DNA from: Erysipelotrichaceae bacterium
Lineage (GTDB): Bacteria; Bacillota_I; Bacilli_A; Erysipelotrichales; Coprobacillaceae
DNA: 60,745 bases
Direction of reading: 5' to 3'
Assembly (NCBI GenBank): GCA_021201315.1
Contig: JAJQFG010000060.1
Location: 1 to 60,745, forward strand
The number at the start of each line of letters is the position of its first letter. Within the stretch, counting starts at the first letter, position 1. Below are positions 34,735 to 44,392 of the stretch, in pieces. The notes below the pieces were generated by a model. It ran no database searches and was not told the DNA's origin. It worked only from the letters and a program-made list of their open reading frames with translations. A program made the translations under genes and the position numbers.

Positions 34735-35483
34735 AAGTATGTCAAGTTAGAAATATAAAAATAGGTGAAGGTAAACCAAAAATATGTTTACCTATTGTTG
34801 GAACTACAGATGATGAAATTATGGCTCAATTAGCATCATTTGAAACATTAAAATATGATCTTATAGAATTACGTATTGACTTTTATAAAGACATTCATGA
34901 TATTAAAAAAGTGTTATCTCTATTAAGAGATATAAGAGTTAATACTGCAAAACCAATATTATTTACTTGTCGTTCCAAAAAAGAAGGTGGTGAAATAGAA
35001 TTAGATAAGGAAGAATATAAGGATCTTATAAGAGAGGTTTTATTAGCACGTTGTATTGATATGGTTGATATCGAAGTTTCTGGTAGTGATTATATTATTA
35101 CACTACTAATAGGTATTGCTCATCGTAACAATGTCAAAGTGATTATGTCTAATCATGATTTTGAAAAAACACCTGATAATGATGTTCTTATTGAACGTTT
35201 GCAAAAAATGGAAAAATATGATGCTGATATTGCGAAAATTGCTGTTATGCCTCAAAGTAAAGAAGATGTAATACGTCTTATAAATTTAACTATGGAAATG
35301 GATGTACAGTTAGATATACCATTAGTAACGATGTCTATGGGAGAATTAGGTGTTATTTCTAGAATTACAGGTGAATTAACTGGTTCTTCTATTACTTTTG
35401 CTACTGGTGTTAAAGCTTCAGCACCTGGACAAATTAATGTTAATGATATGAATATTATTTTAGAGGTGCTTCATCATGATTGA
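34731..35483 (+). CDS. aroD: Type I 3-dehydroquinate dehydratase
   Basis: The enzyme converts 3-dehydroquinate to 3-dehydroshikimate in the shikimate pathway. The 250-residue protein has the type I signature: IELRIDFYKD near 46, VIMSNHDFEKTP with the catalytic His near 144, DIAKIAVMP with the Schiff-base Lys near 170, and MSMGELGVISR near 206. All active-site residues are present. No other shikimate gene is close by, so the operon partners (an esterase, an HD protein and a Gx-type transporter) are not an obvious pathway set. The start overlaps the hydrolase stop as ATGA. Confidence 0.93.
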   Translation: MKVCQVRNIKIGEGKPKICLPIVGTTDDEIMAQLASFETLKYDLIELRIDFYKDIHDIKKVLSLLRDIRVNTAKPILFTCRSKKEGGEIELDKEEYKDLIREVLLARCIDMVDIEVSGSDYIITLLIGIAHRNNVKVIMSNHDFEKTPDNDVLIERLQKMEKYDADIAKIAVMPQSKEDVIRLINLTMEMDVQLDIPLVTMSMGELGVISRITGELTGSSITFATGVKASAPGQINVNDMNIILEVLHHD

Positions 35484-36246
35484 TTTAAATATAGCTTATC
35501 AGGCATTTGATAAGTATATCTCTAATTATGATACTTCTATTCCCTCTATACATCTTAAATTGGTTCATACTTATGAAGTTGTTAAAGTGTCTGATTATCT
35601 ATGTGATAAGTTAAAACTTAGTCAAGAAGATAAACAATTGGCGGCATTAACTGCCTTACTTCATGATATAGGTCGATTTGAACAATGGATGCAATTTCAA
35701 AGTTTTGCAGATTATAAAACCATTGATCATGCTTTGTTTTCTAGTGAACTTTTATTTTCTAAAAATCTTATAAGAGAATTTATTAGTGATAATCAATATG
35801 ATGAAATTATAAAAAATGCCATAGAACAACATAATAAATATCAAATAGATAATGGATTTGATGAGCGAACATTGATGTTTATATATTTAATAAGAGATGC
35901 TGATAAGTTGGATAACTTTAGAGTTAAAGAAGAAGAAAATATTGAAAATATTTTATATAGAACTATCGAAGAAATCAATGATGAGACTATTTCACCAATC
36001 ATTTATGAACAATTTTCTAATAAGGAACTGATATATGGACCAAATCGTTTAACCCATATAGATATGTGGTTATCATATATAGCTTTTATTTTTGATTTAA
36101 ACTTTAAAGAAAGTCTTATTTATATTAAAGATAATCATTGGGTTGAACGTTCTTTTGAACGTTTGCAACCAACTCGTAAAGATACATTAAAGCAATATCA
36201 AACATTACAACAAATTGCTTTAAAATTTATAGAGGAAAATGTATGA
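35476..36246 (+). CDS. HD-domain metal-dependent phosphohydrolase
   Basis: A 256-residue protein with an HD domain: His at LKLVHTYEVVKV, the LLHDIGRFEQW doublet near 63 and a further His at TIDHALFSSELLF. A conserved Asp lies in IRDADKLDNF near 139. The substrate could be a nucleotide or phosphosugar; family members differ widely. It overlaps aroD by 8 bp and the next gene by 4 bp, indicating one transcript with coupled translation. Confidence 0.8.
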   Translation: MIDLNIAYQAFDKYISNYDTSIPSIHLKLVHTYEVVKVSDYLCDKLKLSQEDKQLAALTALLHDIGRFEQWMQFQSFADYKTIDHALFSSELLFSKNLIREFISDNQYDEIIKNAIEQHNKYQIDNGFDERTLMFIYLIRDADKLDNFRVKEEENIENILYRTIEEINDETISPIIYEQFSNKELIYGPNRLTHIDMWLSYIAFIFDLNFKESLIYIKDNHWVERSFERLQPTRKDTLKQYQTLQQIALKFIEENV

Positions 36247-36731
36247 GAACAAGAAAAATGGTTTATTTAGCTCTTTTAAGTGCTATAGCTATTATTTTAC
36301 ATATGGTTGATCATTATTTATCTGCACCATTGCCTTTTGGTGTGAAATTTGGTATAGCGAATATTATTAGTTTAATGGCTATAGAAATGTATGGTATTAA
36401 AGAAATGTGGATTATTAATATTATGCGTGTTATTATATCAGGACTACTTACAGGAAATATTATGACATATCCATTCTTTATGAGTTGTGGTGGGGTATTT
36501 TTAAGCTCGATTGCTTTAAGTATATTACATATATTTCATTTTTTACCGATGGTATCAACTTCTATTATTTCAGCTATATGTCATAATATTGGACAAATAA
36601 TCGTTATATCATTCATTATATCATCAAAAGCTGTTGTTCCTTATATATTTATTATGCTTATATCATCTATTCCTACAGGTATCTTAACAGCACTCATTGC
36701 TCAAAAATCGTTAAAACGCATAAAAACATAG
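36243..36731 (+). CDS. Gx-family transporter (Hpre_diP_synt_I / ECF S-like membrane protein)
   Basis: A 162-residue protein with four or five membrane segments, of the group once labelled heptaprenyl diphosphate synthase component I. Typical features are GVKFGIANIISLMAI near 34, NIMRVIISGLLTGN near 60 and the final SSIPTGILTALI. This group resembles substrate-binding (S) subunits of ECF transporters, although no ECF ATPases are in the window. ATGA overlap with the HD gene; a strong hairpin covers its end. Confidence 0.75.
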   Translation: MRTRKMVYLALLSAIAIILHMVDHYLSAPLPFGVKFGIANIISLMAIEMYGIKEMWIINIMRVIISGLLTGNIMTYPFFMSCGGVFLSSIALSILHIFHFLPMVSTSIISAICHNIGQIIVISFIISSKAVVPYIFIMLISSIPTGILTALIAQKSLKRIKT

Positions 36732-36749
36732 CAATTATGCTATGTTTTT
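36722..36749. terminator. Bidirectional terminator shared with clpP
   Basis: AAAAACATAGCA (36722-36733) pairs with TGCTATGTTTTT (36738-36749) around ATTA. It serves the aroD operon on the plus strand and clpP on the minus strand. Confidence 0.87.
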
Positions 36750-37319
36750 TAATACCTCATCAATGAGACCATATTCTAAAGCATCATAAGCATTCAAGTA
36801 ATAATCACGATCAGTATCTTTTTTTATACGTCGTAGACTTTGACCAGTCATCTGTGCTAATAATTTATTAAGTTTATCTTTTTGTTTTAAAATATGTTTT
36901 GTAGATATTTCCATATCACTTGCTTGTCCTTGAATACCACCAAGAGGCTGATGAATCATAATTTCACTATTTTCTAAAGCTGCACGTTTTCCTTTTGTAC
37001 CAGCTGCTAATAAAAAAGCACCCATACTTGCAGATAAACCAATACTAATAGTAGCAACATCACATTTTACAAAATTCATAGTATCATAAATAGCTAATCC
37101 TGCCGAAACACTGCCACCAGGAGAATTGATATACATATCAATATCACTGTTTTTATCTATAGATTCAAGATACAGTAATTGACTAATAATAGAACTAGCC
37201 ATTTCGTCATTAATTTCTCCACATAACATAATAATTCGATCTTCTAATAATCTAGAAAATATGTCATAAGCATATTCTTTAGTATTTCTTTTTAAAATAA
37301 CTGTAGGTATATATGGCAT
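36735..37319 (-). CDS. clpP: ATP-dependent Clp protease proteolytic subunit
   Basis: ClpP forms the barrel that degrades proteins fed by Clp ATPases. The 194-residue product has the catalytic triad in context: GLSASMGA (Ser, near 97), MIHQPLGG (His, near 122) and DTDRDYYL (Asp, near 171), together with YINSPGGSV. Start choice: GGAGGGAATAAG lies directly before the ATG at 37319, while the longer ATG at 37340 includes it. A TATAAT-like sequence is immediately upstream. I see no clear CtsR heptad repeat, so stress control is not visible here. Confidence 0.95.
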   Translation of the reverse strand: MPYIPTVILKRNTKEYAYDIFSRLLEDRIIMLCGEINDEMASSIISQLLYLESIDKNSDIDMYINSPGGSVSAGLAIYDTMNFVKCDVATISIGLSASMGAFLLAAGTKGKRAALENSEIMIHQPLGGIQGQASDMEISTKHILKQKDKLNKLLAQMTGQSLRRIKKDTDRDYYLNAYDALEYGLIDEVLKNIA

Positions 37320-37411
37320 CTTATTCCCTCCATAATTCATTATAGGGAAAAAATTGAGTTTTATACATCTTAATAATCTGTAATTTTTTTCACAATCCTT
37401 ACAACTTTTAT

Positions 37412-37440
37412 TGATTTATTTTCGATTGTAGATTATAATA
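37412..37440 (+). promoter_or_regulatory. Strong predicted promoter of gap
   Basis: TTGATT (37412-37417), 17-bp spacer, TATAAT (37435-37440). The gene behind it shows highly-expressed codon use. Confidence 0.78.
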
Positions 37441-37473
37441 GATGCATAAGATTAAAAGGAGGATGTCAAAAAA

Positions 37474-38487
37474 ATGGCAGTAAAAGTAGCAATTAATGGA
37501 TTTGGACGTATCGGTCGTCTTGCATTTAGACAAATGTTTAATGCAGAAGGGTATGAAGTTGTAGCAATCAACGATTTAACTAGCCCAAAAATGTTGGCTC
37601 ATTTATTAAAATATGATTCAGCTCAAGGTACTTATGCTTTAGCAGATAAAGTTGAAGCAAAAGAATCTTCAATCGTTGTAGATGGAAAGGAAATTGAAAT
37701 CTATGCAAAAGCTAATGCTGAAGAATTACCTTGGGGAGAATTAGATGTTGATGTAGTATTAGAATGTACAGGTTTCTATACTTCTAAAGCTAAAGCAGAA
37801 GCTCATATTAAAGCAGGTGCTAAGAAAGTCGTTATCTCAGCTCCAGCTGGAAATGATTTACCAACTATCGTATTTGGCGTAAACGAAGGAACTTTAAAAC
37901 CAGAAGATACAGTTATCTCTGCAGCTTCTTGTACAACTAACTGCTTAGCTCCTATGGCTAATGCATTAAACAAATTGGCTCCAATCAAATCAGGTATCAT
38001 GTTAACAGTACATGCTTACACTGGTGATCAAATGACATTAGATGGACCACAAAGAAAAGGTGATTTAAGAAGAGCTCGTGCAGCTGCAGTTAATATCGTA
38101 CCTAACAGTACTGGTGCAGCTAAAGCTATCGGTTTAGTAATTCCAGAATTAAATGGTAAATTAATCGGTTCTGCACAACGTGTACCTGTTCCTACAGGAT
38201 CTACAACTATCTTAACTTCTGTTGTCGAAGGTGAAGTTACTGTTGAAGAAATCAACGCAGCTATGAAAGCAGCTCAAACTCCATCATTTGGATACACTGA
38301 AGAAGAATTAGTTTCTTCTGATATCGTTGGTATCACTTATGGATCATTATTTGATGCAACTCAAACTATGGTTAAACCATTAGACAACGGAACTACTGAA
38401 GTCCAAACAGTTTCTTGGTATGACAACGAAAATTCATATACTTCTAACATGGTTAGAACTATTAAATATTTCGCTGAATTAAAATAA
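37474..38487 (+). CDS. gap: Glyceraldehyde-3-phosphate dehydrogenase
   Basis: The NAD-linked glycolytic enzyme is 337 residues. It has [12 protein letters not shown] (Rossmann nucleotide loop), [13 protein letters not shown] with the catalytic cysteine near 155, HAYTGDQ with the catalytic histidine, and [10 protein letters not shown] near the end. Codon use differs from neighbours: many C-ending codons (ATC, AAC, GGT over GGA), as expected of a very highly expressed gene. AAGGAGG is 11 bases before the ATG. It has its own promoter and terminator. Confidence 0.97.
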   Translation: MAVKVAINGFGRIGRLAFRQMFNAEGYEVVAINDLTSPKMLAHLLKYDSAQGTYALADKVEAKESSIVVDGKEIEIYAKANAEELPWGELDVDVVLECTGFYTSKAKAEAHIKAGAKKVVISAPAGNDLPTIVFGVNEGTLKPEDTVISAASCTTNCLAPMANALNKLAPIKSGIMLTVHAYTGDQMTLDGPQRKGDLRRARAAAVNIVPNSTGAAKAIGLVIPELNGKLIGSAQRVPVPTGSTTILTSVVEGEVTVEEINAAMKAAQTPSFGYTEEELVSSDIVGITYGSLFDATQTMVKPLDNGTTEVQTVSWYDNENSYTSNMVRTIKYFAELK

Positions 38488-38495
38488 TCTTATTT

Positions 38496-38526
38496 AAAAA
38501 AAGTGAAGCTAAGCTTCACTTTTTCT
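38496..38526 (+). terminator. Terminator of gap
   Basis: GTGAAGC (38503-38509) and GCTTCAC (38513-38519), flanked by runs of A and T that extend the stem, loop TAA. Confidence 0.88.
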
Positions 38527-38601
38527 TTTCTACAATTTTTGTAAAAATATATACCCAATTGTGTCATTTTTGTGTAAAATAGAGGAAGAGGTGAGGTTAA
38601 G

Positions 38602-38916
38602 ATGATTAAGATTATGTTGGTATGTGCCGAAGGAATGTCTATAACATTACTTATGGATATTATGCAAAGGGAAGCAGAAAATCAAAATATTGATTGTTGT
38701 ATATATGCAGTTAGTCCTCAGGATGTTCGTGCTGGATATATTGAATATAATGTTGATATTATCTTGCTAGGTCCTCAAGTTGGCTATATGCAAAAGCAAT
38801 TAGAAAAAGATGTGGATCATAAAATACCAGTTGCTGTTATAAATATTAAGGATTATGGTTTAATGGATGGTAAGCATGTATTGCATGAAGCTTTGAAACT
38901 GGTGCATAATGATTGA
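38602..38916 (+). CDS. Orphan PTS EIIB (lactose/cellobiose-type) protein
   Basis: A 104-residue single EIIB domain. MLVCAEGMSITLL carries the phosphorylatable cysteine near residue 8, and IILLGPQVGYMQKQL near 53 is the second family motif. Such domains pass phosphate from EIIA to the sugar bound by EIIC, but neither partner gene is close. AAGAGGTGAGG precedes the ATG. The gene is 44 bp upstream of the ZIP transporter gene and is probably read through into it. It may act as a regulatory phosphoacceptor. Confidence 0.82.
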   Translation: MIKIMLVCAEGMSITLLMDIMQREAENQNIDCCIYAVSPQDVRAGYIEYNVDIILLGPQVGYMQKQLEKDVDHKIPVAVINIKDYGLMDGKHVLHEALKLVHND

Positions 38917-38937
38917 AATAATTTGATAGATACTTTA

Positions 38938-38972
38938 AGATGATTGCATAGGAGGTTAATATGCAATCATCT
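38938..38972 (+). promoter_or_regulatory. Perfect 12-bp hairpin presenting the ZIP gene's ribosome site
   Basis: AGATGATTGCAT (38938-38949) is exactly complementary to ATGCAATCATCT (38961-38972), with an 11-base loop containing AGGAGG. The 3' arm is the start codon and the next three codons of the ZIP gene. In RNA this would lock the start codon in a stem while the Shine-Dalgarno sits in the loop. In DNA it is a palindrome that a dimeric repressor could bind. Confidence 0.6.
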
Positions 38973-39734
38973 ATTATTTTAGGTATTATGATTCCTTTTA
39001 TTGGGACAACTTTGGGTTCGGCATGTGTTTTCTTTATGAAAGATGATATGAATCCTTTTGTACAAAAATTATTATTAGGTTTTGCTTCAGGGGTTATGGT
39101 GGCAGCATCTGTTTGGAGCTTATTGATACCAAGTATTGAGATGAGTGAAGGAACATTGTCTTTTATACCAGCTGCTGTGGGATTTTTATTAGGTATGGGA
39201 TTTTTATTGTTTTTAGATAAAACGATTCCTCATATGCATTTGGATCATCAAACAGAAGGGCATCAATCTTCTTTGTCAAATACTACAATGATGATTTTAG
39301 CAGTGACAATGCATAATCTTCCTGAAGGTATGGCTGTCGGGATTGTTTATGCAGGTTCTATTTTGAATAATAGTGAAATATCCATAGCAGCAGCATTAGC
39401 TTTATCTTTAGGCATTGCCATTCAAAATTTTCCTGAAGGTGCTATCATTTCGATGCCTTTAAAAAATGAAGGTCTTAGTAGCTATAAAGCTTTTATATAT
39501 GGTATGCTTTCAGGCATTGTTGAACCAATTGGAGCTTTAATGACGATGATATTATCATCTTATATTCTACCAATATTACCTTATTTGTTGTCATTTGCAT
39601 CAGGAGCTATGTTATATGTTGTTGTAGAAGAATTAATACCTGAAGGTTCGACTGGTTCACATTCTAATAATGCAACCATAGGTTTTGCGATTGGTTTTGT
39701 GTTAATGATGATTTTAGATGTAGCATTAGGATAA
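38961..39734 (+). CDS. ZIP-family divalent metal transporter
   Basis: The 257-residue membrane protein has about eight segments. The two metal-site helices are clear: MTMHNLPEGMAVG near 113-125 and IQNFPEGAIISM near 153-164, with a histidine-containing loop between helices III and IV (HMHLDHQTEGHQ near 92-103). ZIP proteins bring zinc, iron or manganese into the cytoplasm. The start codon lies in a perfect hairpin. The DtxR-type regulator gene follows 36 bp later in the same direction, and suggests metal-dependent control of this pair. Confidence 0.9.
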   Translation: MQSSIILGIMIPFIGTTLGSACVFFMKDDMNPFVQKLLLGFASGVMVAASVWSLLIPSIEMSEGTLSFIPAAVGFLLGMGFLLFLDKTIPHMHLDHQTEGHQSSLSNTTMMILAVTMHNLPEGMAVGIVYAGSILNNSEISIAAALALSLGIAIQNFPEGAIISMPLKNEGLSSYKAFIYGMLSGIVEPIGALMTMILSSYILPILPYLLSFASGAMLYVVVEELIPEGSTGSHSNNATIGFAIGFVLMMILDVALG

Positions 39735-39770
39735 AAAAGTGTGCTATAATATGGATGACGAGGTGATAAT

Positions 39771-40139
39771 ATGGACTTACACGAATCAGGTGAAATGTAT
39801 TTAGAAACAATTCTTTTATTAAAGACAAAAAATCAATATGTGCGTTCGATTGATATTGCTCATGAAATGAATTTTTCTAAACCAAGTGTTTCTAGAGCTA
39901 TTAAAATATTACGTGAAGGGAATCTTGTTATTGTTGATGATAAGGGTTATATTGATTTCACAGAAGAAGGTCGTGCAAGAGCTGAGAAAGTTTATAATCG
40001 CCATGTAAATCTTACAAAGTTTTTGGTTAGCATAGGTGTAGAAGCAAAACAGGCGGAAGAAGATGCTTGTCGTTGGGAACATATTATTAGTGAAGAAACT
40101 TATCAGTGTATTTGTGATTATCTTGAAAAACAATCTTAA
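39771..40139 (+). CDS. DtxR/MntR-family metal-dependent transcriptional regulator
   Basis: The 122-residue protein has an N-terminal winged helix (SIDIAHEMNFSKPSVSRAIKIL near 29-50, shown here by its HTH core NFSKPSVSRA) and a dimerisation/metal domain (about 65-120) with HVNLTKFLVSIGV, EEDACRWEHIIS and a final Glu-rich helix. The residues DxxE and CxxEH match metal ligands of MntR/IdeR. There is no C-terminal SH3 domain, as in the short MntR type. It should bind DNA when manganese or iron is replete. GAGGTGATAAT precedes the ATG. Confidence 0.86.
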   Translation: MDLHESGEMYLETILLLKTKNQYVRSIDIAHEMNFSKPSVSRAIKILREGNLVIVDDKGYIDFTEEGRARAEKVYNRHVNLTKFLVSIGVEAKQAEEDACRWEHIISEETYQCICDYLEKQS

Positions 40140-40153
40140 AGATTGTTTTTTAT
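40126..40153 (+). terminator. Terminator of the ZIP-DtxR pair
   Basis: AAAAACAATC (40126-40135) pairs with GATTGTTTTT (40141-40150) around TTAAA. Confidence 0.82.
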
Positions 40154-40197
40154 TAATAAGAAAAATAAAATATATAAGACAAAGATTGATAAATACT

Positions 40198-40226
40198 AGT
40201 GATATCGCATAAGATATCACTTTTTA
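40198..40226 (+). terminator. Second hairpin with T tail
   Basis: AGTGATATC (40198-40206) pairs with GATATCACT (40213-40221) around GCATAA, followed by T. It may be a backup terminator. Confidence 0.62.
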
Positions 40227-40242
40227 TGTAAAGTCAATAAGT

Positions 40243-40271
40243 TTGTATTATAAGTGTTTTTATGATAAAAT
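40243..40271 (+). promoter_or_regulatory. Predicted promoter of the ctpA-uvrB-HD-uvrA run
   Basis: TTGTAT (40243-40248), 17-bp spacer, TAAAAT (40266-40271) with a TGn extension. No LexA-type GAAC...GTTC box is visible nearby. Confidence 0.65.
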
Positions 40272-40291
40272 ACACTTCGAGGTGTACATCC

Positions 40292-41710
40292 ATGGATTAT
40301 TTAGAAAACAGGAAGAAAAGAAGACTAAAAAAAGATGTTATTTATATTATTGCGTGTGTTGTTTGTTTGATTTTAGGTTTATTTGGTGGTTATTTTATTC
40401 ATGTTAAAACTAGTGATACAACTAGCGAAAGTAGTATTTATGATGAAGTTGTTGAATATATTGAAGATTTATATTTGGATACCACTGATAGTGAAACTGA
40501 AATAAGTGAAAGAATATTAAGTGGTATGGTTTCAGCTTTGGGGGATCCTTTTTCATCATATCTTACTAGCGAAGAGACTGATGAATTAAATACATCTATT
40601 GATGGTAGTGTAGAAGGTATTGGTGTGAGTTATACTACTGTTGATGCTGGAGCTTTAATTATGCATGTGTATCAAGATGGGCCTGCAAGTAATGTCGGCA
40701 TACAAAATGGTGATATCATAACTCATGTTGCTGGAACATCAATCGCTGGTTATACTTCAGATAAAATAAAGACTGTTATTCAAGGTAGTAGTGGAACAAG
40801 TGTGACTTTGAAAATACTAAGAGATGGAAAATCTATGGAATTTACACTTACTAGAGCTAATGTCGAAACGTCTGTTTATGGGGAAGTAAGAACGTTATCT
40901 GATCAAAGTGTAGGTTATTTACAAATTACTACATTTGGTAGTACAAGTGCTTCGTTGATTGAAACATATTTAAAGGAATTTGTAGAAGCAAATGTGAGTG
41001 CTATTATTATTGATTTAAGAGGTAATGGCGGTGGTTATTTGAACGCTGTTATGGATATTTTGGATTTGTTTATTGATGAAGGTGAAACGTTGTTTTCTAT
41101 TGCAGATGTGAATAATAATACAAGTGTATATGAAGCATCAGATAGGGAAAAATATACTTTTGATAAAGGTTATATTTTAGTAGATAGTTCAACGGCTAGT
41201 GCATCTGAAGTAATGAGTGCTAGTTTAAAGGAGAATCTTAATTATGTATTGGTTGGAGAAACAACTTATGGAAAAGGAATAGTTCAAACACAAATTACTT
41301 TATCTGATGGTTCTACATTGAAATTAACGACGCAAAAATGGTTAACACCTGATGGTAATTGGATTCAAGGAGAGGGTATTACACCTGACGTAGAAGTTGA
41401 TGATATTACTTTAAGTGATTTTAAGATTCCAGATATGAGTGATAGTTATCAATATGATGATGTGGATGATAATATTAGTTATATGCAGCTTGTGTTAAAG
41501 CAATTAGGATATAATATAGATAGAGTGGATGGTTATTTTTCTAAAGATACGCAAAAGATATACAAACAATTTGAAAGTGATTATGATTTAGAAGTTGATG
41601 GTGTTTTTGACGAGGATGATGCAACAATTCTTTTAAGTGCATTAGCTTATCAAGTCTATCAACAAGAAACTGATTATTCTTATGAAAAAGTAGGGGAATT
41701 ATTGAAGTAG
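40292..41710 (+). CDS. CtpA-like S41 carboxy-terminal processing protease
   Basis: The 472-residue membrane-anchored protease has a basic N-terminus and one membrane segment (about 17-37), a PDZ domain (about 105-185), and an S41 serine-protease core with [10 protein letters not shown] (nucleophile Ser) and TTYGKGIVQ (catalytic Lys). A C-terminal peptidoglycan-binding domain (about 395-460, [14 protein letters not shown]) follows. This order is typical of CtpA/CtpB in Firmicutes, which trim exported proteins outside the cell. The ATG at 40292 follows GAGGTGTACATCC. The uvrB start is 10 bp after its stop, so they may be co-transcribed. Confidence 0.9.
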   Translation: MDYLENRKKRRLKKDVIYIIACVVCLILGLFGGYFIHVKTSDTTSESSIYDEVVEYIEDLYLDTTDSETEISERILSGMVSALGDPFSSYLTSEETDELNTSIDGSVEGIGVSYTTVDAGALIMHVYQDGPASNVGIQNGDIITHVAGTSIAGYTSDKIKTVIQGSSGTSVTLKILRDGKSMEFTLTRANVETSVYGEVRTLSDQSVGYLQITTFGSTSASLIETYLKEFVEANVSAIIIDLRGNGGGYLNAVMDILDLFIDEGETLFSIADVNNNTSVYEASDREKYTFDKGYILVDSSTASASEVMSASLKENLNYVLVGETTYGKGIVQTQITLSDGSTLKLTTQKWLTPDGNWIQGEGITPDVEVDDITLSDFKIPDMSDSYQYDDVDDNISYMQLVLKQLGYNIDRVDGYFSKDTQKIYKQFESDYDLEVDGVFDEDDATILLSALAYQVYQQETDYSYEKVGELLK

Positions 41711-41720
41711 AGGTGATTGT

Positions 41721-43691
41721 ATGGATTTTAAGCTTGTGAGTGATTATCAACCAATGGGGGATCAACCTGCTGCTATTGAACAATTAGTGCAAGGTATTCA
41801 TGAAGGTAAAAAGGAACAAGTATTATTAGGTGGAACAGGCTCAGGTAAAACATTTACTGTGGCCAATGTTATTGAACAAATCAATAAACCCACTTTAGTT
41901 TTATCCCATAATAAAACACTTGCTGGACAATTGTATTCGGAATTAAAGGAATTCTTTCCTGAAAATCGTGTAGAATATTTTATTTCTAACTTTGATTTTT
42001 ATCAACCTGAAGCTTATATTCCTAAAAGTGATACATATATCGATAAAAATGCACAAACCAATTATGAAATAGAAATGTTACGCTCTTCTGCTATGAATTC
42101 TTTATTAGAAAGAGAAGATACGATTGTTGTAGCATCAGTAGCATCTATTTATGGTTTAGGAAATCCTGATCAATATCGTGATATGATATTTTCACTTCGT
42201 GTAGGTCAGGAAATAGATCGTAATGAATTATTAACCTTTTTGGTCGATCGTCAATATCATCGTAATGATATTGAACAATCTAAAGGAACCTTTAGAGTTC
42301 GTGGTGATGTGATTGAAATTGTTCCTGGACATAGCGAAAGCTATTTGATACGTATTGAATTGTTTGGCGATGAAGTTGATCGTATTTGCGAAGTTGATCC
42401 ATTAACAGGTAAAATAAATGGTAGTTTTAAAAGCTATACTATTTATCCTGCTTACGGCTATGTAACTGCCAAAGAACAAATGCTTCATGCTTGTGATACG
42501 ATAAGTGCTGAACTTAAAGAAAGATTAGCTTATTTTGATAAAGAAAAAAAGCCATTAGAATATGAAAGATTAGATCAACGTACTAGACATGATGTTGAAA
42601 TGCTTAGAGAGGTAGGTATGTGTCCAGGTATCGAAAACTATTCACGTCATATAGATGGAAGGGCACCAGGCCAACGACCTTATACATTGATTGATTATTT
42701 TCCTAAGGATTTTTTGATGATTGTGGATGAAAGTCATGTCATGTTACCACAAATTAGAGGTATGTATAATGGTGATAGGAGTCGTAAAGAAACACTTGTA
42801 GAATACGGTTTTCGTTTGCCTAGTGCTTTAGATAATAGACCTTTAAGATTTGAAGAATTTGAAAATATAATAAATCAAGTCATTTATGTATCAGCTACGC
42901 CTGGTGATTATGAATTAGAAAATACGCATAATACTTATGCTGAACAAATCATTAGACCAACAGGATTATTAGATCCTATTGTAGAGGTGCATCCTATTAA
43001 AAATCAAATTGATGATATGATTAATGAAATCAATGAACGTATTGAAAAAAATGAACGTGTATTAATTACTACACTTACTAAAAGAATGGCTGAGGATTTA
43101 AGTGCGTTTTTAAAAGAAACAGGATTAAAAGTTGCTTATCTTCATTCGGATACAAAAACATTAGAAAGAACAGAAATATTAAGAGATTTGAGATTGGGTA
43201 AATATGATGTTTTAGTAGGTATTAACTTACTTAGAGAAGGGTTGGATATTCCTGAAGTTTCTTTAGTATGTATTTTAGATGCAGATAAAGAAGGATTTCT
43301 ACGTAGTGAAAGATCTCTTATTCAAACAATTGGTCGTGCTGCTAGAAATGCTAATGGAAAGGTTATTCTTTATGCTGATAACATCACTGAAAGTATGAAA
43401 CATGCGATGGAAGAGACAGCACGTAGAAGAGAAATACAAGCTACTTATAATAAAGAACATGGAATTATACCACAAACGATTCATAAAGAAATCAGAGATC
43501 TGATACAAGGAAAAGAAAGTGTTGACGATGCAACTTCATTATTACAAAAAGGTAAGAAAGCATCGAAGAAAGCAAAGCAAAAAATGATTGATGATATAGA
43601 AAAAGAAATGAAAGAAGCTGCGAAAGCTTTAGACTTTGAACGTGCCATGGAACTTCGTGATATTATGCTAGAATTAAAAGGTGAAATATGA
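41721..43691 (+). CDS. uvrB: Excinuclease ABC subunit B
   Basis: UvrB verifies DNA damage during nucleotide excision repair. The 656-residue product includes [10 protein letters not shown] (Walker A, near 38), the beta-hairpin region with the tyrosine-rich [22 protein letters not shown], helicase motif [15 protein letters not shown], and the C-terminal UVR motif ([12 protein letters not shown]) that contacts UvrC. It starts ten bases after the protease gene and shares ATGA with the HD gene behind it. Everything expected is present. Confidence 0.97.
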   Translation: MDFKLVSDYQPMGDQPAAIEQLVQGIHEGKKEQVLLGGTGSGKTFTVANVIEQINKPTLVLSHNKTLAGQLYSELKEFFPENRVEYFISNFDFYQPEAYIPKSDTYIDKNAQTNYEIEMLRSSAMNSLLEREDTIVVASVASIYGLGNPDQYRDMIFSLRVGQEIDRNELLTFLVDRQYHRNDIEQSKGTFRVRGDVIEIVPGHSESYLIRIELFGDEVDRICEVDPLTGKINGSFKSYTIYPAYGYVTAKEQMLHACDTISAELKERLAYFDKEKKPLEYERLDQRTRHDVEMLREVGMCPGIENYSRHIDGRAPGQRPYTLIDYFPKDFLMIVDESHVMLPQIRGMYNGDRSRKETLVEYGFRLPSALDNRPLRFEEFENIINQVIYVSATPGDYELENTHNTYAEQIIRPTGLLDPIVEVHPIKNQIDDMINEINERIEKNERVLITTLTKRMAEDLSAFLKETGLKVAYLHSDTKTLERTEILRDLRLGKYDVLVGINLLREGLDIPEVSLVCILDADKEGFLRSERSLIQTIGRAARNANGKVILYADNITESMKHAMEETARRREIQATYNKEHGIIPQTIHKEIRDLIQGKESVDDATSLLQKGKKASKKAKQKMIDDIEKEMKEAAKALDFERAMELRDIMLELKGEI

Positions 43692-44392
43692 TTAATTATG
43701 ATGCATTATTGATGAGTGATAAACCATCAATTGCTTTTAAGCAGTTATATGATGATCATCTTTTACCTGATTATTTAGAAATATTAGCTCATACTTTGCA
43801 AAGAAGTGATTATCATCCTGAAGGGGATGTATTTACACATACTTTGATGGTATTAGACGAAGGTGCAAAACGTAAATATCAGAGTGATCATCCATTATGG
43901 TTTATGTGGGCTTGTTTGCTTCATGATATTGGTAAACCAGCTGTGACAACAATAGATGGACATGCGCCCTATCATAATGAATCAGGTGTAGAAGTTTTTA
44001 AAAAGGTATCGATTATTACTGATATGAAACAACGTCAATATGTAGAAACTATGATCATGTATCATATGCATTTGATGAATATGGCTAGAAATCATGCACC
44101 TAATTGGCGTTATTTAAGATTACTTAAATTAATAGAAAATAAAGTTTCTTTGAATGATTTGATATTGATGAGTATTTGTGATAAATTAGGCAGAGGTTAT
44201 GTGGCTTATGATCAATTGTTTAAATTTTATCAATATATTATTGATAAGCAAGTACGTTTAGGAACAAAGCCTATACCTGCAATTATAACTGATATCGATG
44301 AAGAAACCTTTTGGATAGCCTATGAAATGCAGCTTCAAGGTTTAAGTAAAGAGGAAATATTAAGGAGTTTGGATATAAATGTTAAGGGATAA
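43688..44392 (+). CDS. HD-domain protein encoded between uvrB and uvrA
   Basis: A 234-residue protein whose first ~170 residues follow the HD domain of CCA-adding enzymes and related nucleotidyltransferases: [15 protein letters not shown] (metal His), [11 protein letters not shown] (HD pair) and [10 protein letters not shown]. The nucleotidyltransferase domain is absent, so it is an HD hydrolase alone. It overlaps uvrB by 4 bp and uvrA by 14 bp and is certainly in the same operon. A role with the repair genes, such as phosphodiesterase or nucleotidase activity, is inferred only from position. Confidence 0.8.
   Translation: MINYDALLMSDKPSIAFKQLYDDHLLPDYLEILAHTLQRSDYHPEGDVFTHTLMVLDEGAKRKYQSDHPLWFMWACLLHDIGKPAVTTIDGHAPYHNESGVEVFKKVSIITDMKQRQYVETMIMYHMHLMNMARNHAPNWRYLRLLKLIENKVSLNDLILMSICDKLGRGYVAYDQLFKFYQYIIDKQVRLGTKPIPAIITDIDEETFWIAYEMQLQGLSKEEILRSLDINVKG

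Noticed and set aside
37320-37470. CtsR operator upstream of clpP
   Set aside because: I looked for the heptad repeat (GGTCAAA-type) in the gap and found no match, so CtsR control is not claimed.
40228-41720. LexA-type SOS box controlling uvrB/uvrA
   Set aside because: No GAAC-N4-GTTC-like sequence is visible before the protease gene or uvrB.
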